From: Telmatospirillum siberiense
GTDB lineage: Bacteria > Pseudomonadota > Alphaproteobacteria > Rhodospirillales > Magnetospirillaceae
Length of the DNA stretch: 64,000 nt
Direction of reading: 5' to 3'
Assembly: GCF_002845745.1 (NCBI RefSeq)
Contig: NZ_PIUM01000015.1
Coordinates: 62,001 to 126,000 of the forward strand
Part shown: one piece after another, positions 58,279 to 64,000 of the stretch
Layout: the number at the start of each line of letters is the position of its first letter
Numbering within the stretch: the stretch's first letter is position 1
Position numbers and translations under genes: made by a program
Notes under the pieces: model-generated
The model's input: the letters and a program-made list of their open reading frames with translations, nothing else
Database searches by the model: none
What the model was told of the DNA's origin: nothing

Positions 58279-60186
58279 TCAGATTTCGATTTGATCGCCC
58301 AATTCGACGACCCGGTTGACCGGCAAGGCGAAGAACTCCATGGCCGAGGAGGCGCTGCGTGACATCCAGGCGAAAAGGGCTTCGCGCAGGGGGTCCATGC
58401 CGGGCCGATCGCTGGCGATGATGGTCTCCCGACTGAGGAAATAAGAGATCTTCATCGGTTCGTAGAAGAAACCGAGCTGTTGTTCGGAGGCGTTGGCGAG
58501 GGCGCGCGGGATGTTGGTCTCGTCCATGAAGCCGTAGCGGATGATCATCCGGTAGATGCCGTCCGTCACATGCTCGCTGGTGATTCGCCGGCTTTGGTCC
58601 ACATGGGGGATGTCCTCGACGACGATGGTCAGCAGCACCGTGACTTCATGCAGCACCTGATTGTGCTTCAGATTGTGCATCAGGGCCGGCGGGATATGGT
58701 CCCTGAGCGTGCTGGTCAGGAAGATGGCGGTGCCTTTGGGCCGCGTTATGTTCTTGCTGCCGATCACCGAGGCGACGAAGTCGCCGATCGGCATGGCGCC
58801 GTCCTCTCTCCGGGCGAAAACCAGGGAACGACCGCGTTTCCACGTCATGAGAAGCAGAAAGATGATGGCGCCCAGGGCCAGCGGGAACCACCCGCCATGG
58901 ATGATCTTGGCGGCGTTGGCCGCGAAGAAGGAAATGTCGACGATCAGAAAGAGCCCGAGAAGCGCGTAGGCGAGCTTGTTTTTCCAGCCCCAGATGAAGG
59001 CCGCCACCATGGTAACCATGATGGTGGTGATGCCCATGGTGCCGGTCACGGCGATTCCGTAGGCGGCGGCCAGGTTGCTCGATGTGCGGAAACCCAGGAC
59101 CAGGGCGATGACGAAAAGCGCCACCAGGCTGTTGAGAAAGGGAATGTAGATCTGGCCTTTTTCCTTGGCCGAGGTGTGCAGGATGCGCATGCGGGGAAGA
59201 TAGCCCAATTGCATGGCCTGCGCGGTGACCGAAAAGGCCCCGGATATCACGGCTTGCGAGGCGATCACCGTGGCGATGCCGGCCAGGATCACCAACGGGA
59301 CCAAGGCCCATGTCGGCGCCATCAGGAAGAAGGGATTCTCCAGCGACTTCGGATCGCTGAGCAGCAGGGCGCCCTGGCCGAAATAGTTGAGGATGAGGGC
59401 GGGCAGCACCAGAAGATACCAGGCCAGTGCGATCGGTGGACGGCCAAAATGACCCATGTCGGCGTAGAGCGCCTCGCCGCCGGTGACGGACAGCACCACG
59501 GCACCCAGCGAAAGGAAGCCGACCAGTCCGTGGTCGGCCATGAAAAGGAAGGCGTAATGCGGACTGAGCGCGGCCAGCACCAGCGGCGCCTTGGCAATGT
59601 TGCGCAGTCCCAGGATGGCCAGGATGACGAACCAGACGATCATCACCGGCCCGAACATCGAGCCGACCAGTGCCGTGCCTTTACGCTGAATGGCGAAAAG
59701 GCCCACCAGAATCGCCAGTGTGATGGGCAGCACGTAATCTTCCAGGGCGGGGGCCGCGACCTGCAGGCCTTCGATGGCCGACAAGACCGAGACCGCCGGC
59801 GTGATGGTCGAATCTCCGTAGAACAGGGCCGCCGCGGCGATGCCCAGGGTGGCGACCAGCGGCGGTAGCCAGGGGCGTCCCTCCCCCGCCTGATTGAGCA
59901 TGGCGAGCAGCGCCAGGCTTCCGCCTTCGCCCCGATTGTTGGCGCGCATGGTGACGATCACATACTTGACCGAAACGATGATCGTGATGGACCAGAAAAT
60001 CAGCGAGAGAATGCCCAGGATGTTCGCCTTGTCGACGACCAGCGGGTGTTCTCCGGCGAAGCATTCGTGCAGGGTGTAAAGGGGGCTTGTCCCGATATCA
60101 CCGTAAACGATCCCCAACGCTCCGACCAACAAGGCGCCAAAGGAAGATTTTTCACAGCCTTCCGGTTTGGTCATCTGCTCCGTCAT
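58279..60186 (-). CDS. kup: Low-affinity potassium transport protein
   Basis: The 635-residue K+/H+ symporter has the Kup start (LGIVYGDIGTSPLYTL) with the conserved GDIGTSPLY signature, about twelve helices in the first 440 residues and a cytoplasmic C-terminal domain (DIPHVDQSRRI, FMDETNIPRAL). It is a complete member of the family and lies alone between hairpins. Confidence 0.96.
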   Translation of the reverse strand: MTEQMTKPEGCEKSSFGALLVGALGIVYGDIGTSPLYTLHECFAGEHPLVVDKANILGILSLIFWSITIIVSVKYVIVTMRANNRGEGGSLALLAMLNQAGEGRPWLPPLVATLGIAAAALFYGDSTITPAVSVLSAIEGLQVAAPALEDYVLPITLAILVGLFAIQRKGTALVGSMFGPVMIVWFVILAILGLRNIAKAPLVLAALSPHYAFLFMADHGLVGFLSLGAVVLSVTGGEALYADMGHFGRPPIALAWYLLVLPALILNYFGQGALLLSDPKSLENPFFLMAPTWALVPLVILAGIATVIASQAVISGAFSVTAQAMQLGYLPRMRILHTSAKEKGQIYIPFLNSLVALFVIALVLGFRTSSNLAAAYGIAVTGTMGITTIMVTMVAAFIWGWKNKLAYALLGLFLIVDISFFAANAAKIIHGGWFPLALGAIIFLLLMTWKRGRSLVFARREDGAMPIGDFVASVIGSKNITRPKGTAIFLTSTLRDHIPPALMHNLKHNQVLHEVTVLLTIVVEDIPHVDQSRRITSEHVTDGIYRMIIRYGFMDETNIPRALANASEQQLGFFYEPMKISYFLSRETIIASDRPGMDPLREALFAWMSRSASSAMEFFALPVNRVVELGDQIEI

Positions 60187-60624
60187 ATCTTTAATCGTCC
60201 AAGTTGCTCTTTTTCACTCTTCAACGAGGGTGATTCTTTCAATTCGGCAGTGAGTTGAGTTTGTTTGGCGGAAGGGCTCGCAAGTCCAGCCTCCGCCCGG
60301 CGATGTTCACCCTCGCCCCCAAGAGTCATGCCTTTAGACCTTCCTGTCGAATTCCGCAAGCTTGAGGGCGGTCCGGACACTGTTGAAAAGTTTTATGACA
60401 GCAAAAGCGATGACCGGATTCTGTGTATTAGCCTATGCCCAGTCGTCGTGGACGGCAATTACAGATATTTTAATCCGTCTTTAAATTACACTGAAACGCG
60501 GCTTCCGATCCGCTTGTGAATTGCTTGCCGGCGACGCTCGGCATTGATCTTGTTGTTTGCCCCGAGGCGTTCCGAAGGCCCTCCTTTCACCTGTCGTTCG
60601 CCGGGAGGGGACTCGCGGAAACAG
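60187..60624. other. Intergenic stretch without a supported gene
   Basis: This region should hold the kup promoter. Short open frames exist on both strands (for example 60265-60519 +), but none has a good ribosome site or recognisable similarity. The part around 60390-60500 is less GC-rich than its surroundings. Confidence 0.4.
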
Positions 60625-60759
60625 ATGAGATTGAAACGGGCACTGCGCAACCATGCCGGCCGGATGGAAGACGCCTTGCGAACATTGAACGATGGCAAGG
60701 ACGCGCCATGTTCCTTTCGGGAGGCCTGCCGTGATGTCCGCGGCCGGACGGTTGGATAA
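60625..60759 (+). CDS. Possible small basic protein, 44 residues
   Basis: An ATG at 60625 opens a 44-residue frame (begins MRLKRALRNHAGRMEDALR) rich in Arg. It ends 20 bp before the DUF2237 gene on the same strand. The ribosome site (GCGGAAACAG) is weak. I do not recognise it; it may be non-coding leader sequence. Confidence 0.25.
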   Translation: MRLKRALRNHAGRMEDALRTLNDGKDAPCSFREACRDVRGRTVG

Positions 60760-60779
60760 ACGATTGGGAGGGTGACGCG

Positions 60780-61184
60780 ATGCCAAGAGATGGAGGCGGC
60801 GGCAGCGGCGGCGATCGACCGGCGCGGAATGTTCTGGGGGGGCATCTCGAATCCTGTTCCACTGATCCGATGACCGGTTTTTTTCGAAATGGCTGCTGCG
60901 ATACGTCACCGCAAGATGTTGGCAGCCATACCGTCTGTGTCGTGATGACGAAGGAGTTTCTCGCCTTTTCGAAGGCGCGGGGCAACGACCTGTCGACCCC
61001 GGTGCCGGCGGTTGGGTTCGCCGGTTTGAAGCTCGGCGACCGCTGGTGTCTGTGCGCGCCGCGATGGCAGGAGGCGTTTTTGGTCAATCAGGCGCCGCGG
61101 GTGGTGCTGCGCGCCACTCACGAGGGGGCGCTGGCCTATTGCAATCTGGCCGACCTTAAGCGTCTTGCCATCGACTTGTCCTGA
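60780..61184 (+). CDS. DUF2237 family protein
   Basis: The 134-residue protein shows the DUF2237 pattern: NVLGGHLESCSTDPMTGFF, NGCCDTSPQDVGSHTVCVVM, FLAFSKARGNDLSTP and GDRWCLCAPRWQEA. Seven cysteines include conserved CC and CxC pairs, which may bind metal or form disulfides; the function is unknown. A GGAGGGTG site lies upstream of the ATG. The N-terminal Gly-rich start (GGGGSGGD) is not part of the domain. Confidence 0.88.
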   Translation: MPRDGGGGSGGDRPARNVLGGHLESCSTDPMTGFFRNGCCDTSPQDVGSHTVCVVMTKEFLAFSKARGNDLSTPVPAVGFAGLKLGDRWCLCAPRWQEAFLVNQAPRVVLRATHEGALAYCNLADLKRLAIDLS

Positions 61185-61426
61185 ACGGAATCCGCGGCGA
61201 ACGATGGCGGAGCGCTCCGGCGCTGAGATTGGGCTGTTTCAATGAAAGGGAACAGTCTAGATCAAGTAAATTTTCAAGAAGAATCAACAATCCGTAGTTT
61301 CTGTTTCTGTTTGATTCTGGCTGTCTATGGTTGGGGTGGGTTTTTGCCCGGCGAATTCCCTTGACAACTTTAAGGGTTTTGTTCGCCAATTCCCGTCTTT
61401 CGTTCTGGCAGCCGGGGAGGCCGTTC

Positions 61427-63502
61427 GTGTTCCGTTCATCCGTGACTGGTCTGATCAGCGCCCTGCAGGGGTTGATCGGCATCGTGTTGTTGGCGTCGAC
61501 GGGTTATCTGGCCTTTTACGCCATCGGCAACTGGCGCATGGCGGAGGATGCCGATTCCCTGGCCAGGGTCGATCGGATCATGTTCGACGGCACGGTGGCG
61601 GTGCGTGGTCTGGTCGCGCCGGCGCAAACGGCCTTGCAAAGCGAGGACGACCCGCGTGCGACGGTGCAGAAACTGCGCCAGGCCACCAAGGCGAAATATG
61701 ACGAGGCGAGGCGGGCTTTGGAACAGGCCGATGTGCCGGATCGTATCAGACAGGTTTCCATGATCGAGGCGGCTTGGGCCGAGTTGGTCGCGGCCGACGG
61801 CGCCTTCGACGGCGAGATGGCCAAGCCGCGCGACCAGCGCGATCTGCATAAAACCGATCCGTGGAAGGTCGCGGCCTACAAAGTCGTCGATAGTCTTTCC
61901 ACCGCTTCCGGGGTGGTCAGCAACAGGGTCCGGATGATCGATCCCGCCATTTCCGAAATGGTGCAGTTGCGTCGTGCCGCTTGGCGGGTACGCGACGTTT
62001 ATGGTGCGCAATGCGCGATGTTGCGTTCGGAAGTGCCGAAAAATCAGAAGATCGATGCCAAGACCCTGGCTAAATGGGAAGCCGGGAGGGGCGGCTATAT
62101 GGGGGCCTGGGGCGAGATCGATGAACTGATCGCCCGTCCGGGCATGCTGCCCTCGCTCGTCGAGAAGGTGAAGACCGCCCGACAGGCGACCGATAAGGCG
62201 CAGGCGCGCATCGATCAGGTGGTCGGCGGACTGGGGGACGAGACGAAGCCCGCGCTGTCGGCCAAGGATTGGACGGCGTTGTGCAATGGACCGTTCGATT
62301 CGATCGTGGCATTGGCCTATGGCGCGCTCGATCAGGCCAATCAAATTGCCGGGGCCATGCGCGGCGAGGCGCTTAAACTCGCCATCGGAGCCGCCCTGGC
62401 CGGCATTTTGGCCGTGGTTGGCATCGCCTATGGCATCTATGCCCTCAGCCGGCGATTCACCGGGCCGGTGAGGCAATTGATGATTTCCATCGACCATCTG
62501 GCGGCCCGTCGTTTCGACCATCCAGTGGCGGCCACCGCCTATCCCGATGAACTGGGCTCGATGGCGACGGCTCTCGAAAGCCTGCGCAAGAGCGCCCAGG
62601 AGGCCGAACGTCTGGAGCGTGCCGCCGCCGAGCGCCGGGAGGCCGACGCCTCGCGAGGCAAGGCTTTGCAGAGCCTGTGCGGAAAGTTCGAGACGGTTTC
62701 GGGAACCGCTCTCGGCACCATCGAGGACTCCGCGCAATCCCTCCACACGACGGCGAGCGACGTACGCGACCTGGCGGCGGAATCCGCGCAGCGCGCCGAT
62801 ACGGTGGCGGAAACCGCGCGCGAGGCGACGCAAAGCGTCGAGATCGTCGCCGCCGCGACCGAGGAGTTGTCTGCGTCGATCGGTGAAATCGCCAAGCGGG
62901 TTCAGGCCAGCGCCGACGGTGCCCACGAGGCGGTGGATCAGGCCGAAAAGACCCGCCAGACGGTCGATGCGCTGAGCGCGGCCGCCGAGCAGATCGGCGA
63001 CGTGGTCCAGGCCATCAATGCCATCGCCGCGCAAACCAATATGCTCGCCCTGAACGCGACCATCGAGGCGGCGCGGGCCGGCGAGGCCGGCAAGGGCTTC
63101 GCCGTGGTGGCCGGCGAAGTCAAGGGATTGGCGCAGCAGACCGCCAAGGCGACCGAGGATATCAGCCGTCACGTCGGCGAGATTCAGAACACCACGGTGA
63201 CCGCCGTCTCGGCAATTCGCGCCATCGCTCAGACGATCGGCACCATCAGCGAAAGCGTTTCGGCCATTTCGGCCGCAGTCGAAGAGCAGGGGGCCGCGAC
63301 CCGCGAGATTGCGCTCAATGTGCAAAAGGCCGCGACGGGAACCCGGAATGTCACGGATAATATCGCCAGCGTGGCGGGGCTCAGCCATCGTACCGGCGAC
63401 GCCGCCGAAGCCGTATCGCGTTCCGTCTCCACCGTGGTCGGTCAACAGGAGGCCCTGAAGACCGCGGTGCAGGGGTTCCTCCAGGATGTTAAAGTGGTGT
63501 GA
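61427..63502 (+). CDS. Methyl-accepting chemotaxis protein
   Basis: The 691-residue receptor has an N-terminal helix ([21 protein letters not shown]), a periplasmic helical sensor region of about 290 residues, a second helix ([23 protein letters not shown]), a HAMP domain (about 355-405) and a signalling domain with the invariant hairpin tip around [36 protein letters not shown]. It relays an unknown signal to CheA/CheW. No CheR-docking pentapeptide is seen at the C-terminus. The GTG at 61427 was chosen for its strong GGGGAGG site; the frame is open to 61331 but with no ribosome site. Confidence 0.93.
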   Translation: MFRSSVTGLISALQGLIGIVLLASTGYLAFYAIGNWRMAEDADSLARVDRIMFDGTVAVRGLVAPAQTALQSEDDPRATVQKLRQATKAKYDEARRALEQADVPDRIRQVSMIEAAWAELVAADGAFDGEMAKPRDQRDLHKTDPWKVAAYKVVDSLSTASGVVSNRVRMIDPAISEMVQLRRAAWRVRDVYGAQCAMLRSEVPKNQKIDAKTLAKWEAGRGGYMGAWGEIDELIARPGMLPSLVEKVKTARQATDKAQARIDQVVGGLGDETKPALSAKDWTALCNGPFDSIVALAYGALDQANQIAGAMRGEALKLAIGAALAGILAVVGIAYGIYALSRRFTGPVRQLMISIDHLAARRFDHPVAATAYPDELGSMATALESLRKSAQEAERLERAAAERREADASRGKALQSLCGKFETVSGTALGTIEDSAQSLHTTASDVRDLAAESAQRADTVAETAREATQSVEIVAAATEELSASIGEIAKRVQASADGAHEAVDQAEKTRQTVDALSAAAEQIGDVVQAINAIAAQTNMLALNATIEAARAGEAGKGFAVVAGEVKGLAQQTAKATEDISRHVGEIQNTTVTAVSAIRAIAQTIGTISESVSAISAAVEEQGAATREIALNVQKAATGTRNVTDNIASVAGLSHRTGDAAEAVSRSVSTVVGQQEALKTAVQGFLQDVKVV

Positions 63503-63508
63503 GCCTCA

Positions 63509-63558
63509 CGGCGTCGGCCAGGGCAAGCGCGTTCACTCGATTGCCCTGGCCGACGCCG
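63509..63558 (+). terminator. 18-bp perfect hairpin after the chemoreceptor gene
   Basis: Arms 63509-63526 and 63541-63558 are exact reverse complements with a 14-nt loop, 7 bp after the stop. No T-tract follows directly, though a TTTT run lies at about 63573. Confidence 0.6.
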
Positions 63559-63596
63559 GCTGACAGACGAGGTTTTGCCCCCTATATTCTGTGACC

Positions 63597-64000
63597 ATGA
63601 ATGCAGAGATCAAAACGGTCATCCTGACCGGTGCCAGCCAGGGTATCGGTCACGCCACGGTGCAGCGTTTCATGAGCGAAGGCTGGCGCGTCATCACCTG
63701 CGCCCGCCAGGAGATCCCGTCTCATTGCCGACGCGATCCCTTATGGACCCATCATATCGTCACCGACCTCACCGATCCGGCCAGTCTCGACGCCTTCGTG
63801 CGGGGCGCCAACGAGATTCTGGCCGGTGAACCCCTGCATGCCCTGATCAATAACGCCGGTGTGAGCCCGAAAACGGCGTTCCAGGAACGCTTGGGGGTGC
63901 TGAACGGTCCGATCGACGGATGGAAGCAGGTCTTCGAATTGAACTTTTTCGCCCCGCTGAAATTGGCCCGAGGCTTCGCATCGGCCCTGCATCGGGGCAA
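63597..64000 (+). CDS. Short-chain dehydrogenase/reductase, 3' end beyond the window
   Basis: The frame gives the first 134 residues of an SDR enzyme: nucleotide-binding VILTGASQGIGHATV, the HIVTDLTDPASL acidic segment and the structural LINNAGVSPKT motif. The catalytic Tyr-x3-Lys lies outside the window. Substrate unknown. Confidence 0.9.
   Translation, partial: MNAEIKTVILTGASQGIGHATVQRFMSEGWRVITCARQEIPSHCRRDPLWTHHIVTDLTDPASLDAFVRGANEILAGEPLHALINNAGVSPKTAFQERLGVLNGPIDGWKQVFELNFFAPLKLARGFASALHRG

Noticed and set aside
60265-60519. A + strand frame of 84 codons after kup.
   Set aside because: Poor ribosome site, no recognised motif, and composition changes along its length. It is left as intergenic.

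Overview
The window is a high-GC alphaproteobacterial chromosome segment, most likely from a Rhodospirillales relative (Rhodospirillum, Magnetospirillum or Telmatospirillum type). This rests on the gene content and on the housekeeping order purN-purM / DUF2066 / CDP-alcohol phosphatidyltransferase / AI-2E permease / hdaA / CDF transporter / sixA / ppk1 / ppx ... rnd / aspS. The species cannot be named from sequence reading alone. About 47 protein genes, one tRNA-Gln and several non-coding elements are supported. No rRNA, CRISPR array, prophage or insertion-sequence gene was seen.

Layout. 0-14.6 kb: a LysR regulator (cut by the left edge), thioredoxin reductase, a 2-Cys peroxiredoxin and an Lrp-type regulator; then purine synthesis (purM-purN); then a tightly overlapping operon from the DUF2066 protein to the zinc-type CDF transporter; then the polyphosphate genes ppk1-ppx with a divergent sixA. 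14.66-27.22 kb: an inserted accessory block for organosulfonates. It holds a Tat-exported TauA-like binding protein with permease and ATPase on the + strand, converging on a seven-gene - strand operon: ssuA-ssuC-ssuB, a CoA-acylating (sulfo)acetaldehyde dehydrogenase, an AMP-forming acyl-CoA ligase, isethionate sulfite-lyase (islA) and its radical-SAM activase (islB). The block is bracketed by a 33-bp direct repeat (31/33 identical) of the 3' end of rnd, and AT-rich DNA lies just inside both borders.

27.2-46.9 kb: rnd and aspS (divergent), a TPR-methyltransferase, a fused GAF-PP2C-HATPase regulator plus STAS protein running into an Mla-type lipid transport operon, an RNA methyltransferase, elbB, an M32 carboxypeptidase, thrC with an M16 protease, and rlmE with a Ppx/GppA phosphatase. 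Two copies of a ~175-bp structured non-coding repeat lie here (31.9 and 44.6 kb). 46.9-64 kb: tRNA-Gln with promoter and terminator, an HD-GYP response regulator, a large hybrid histidine kinase, the C4-dicarboxylate module (dctD, dctB, dctA, aspA) with a good sigma-54 promoter in front of aspA-dctA, kup, a DUF2237 protein, a chemoreceptor and the start of a short-chain dehydrogenase.

How the parts work together. The most interesting unit is the sulfonate block. The 830-residue glycyl radical enzyme carries every active-site residue that I recall for the Bilophila isethionate lyase, at the same numbers: R189, Q193, W374, C468, E470, R678, F682 and G805. Next to an Ssu-type importer that lacks the oxygen-dependent monooxygenase SsuD, it suggests an oxygen-independent way to release sulfite from C2 sulfonates. 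The adjacent ligase and dehydrogenase either turn the acetaldehyde product into acetyl-CoA or feed sulfoacetate into the lyase; the second route needs a sulfoacetaldehyde reductase that is not in the window.
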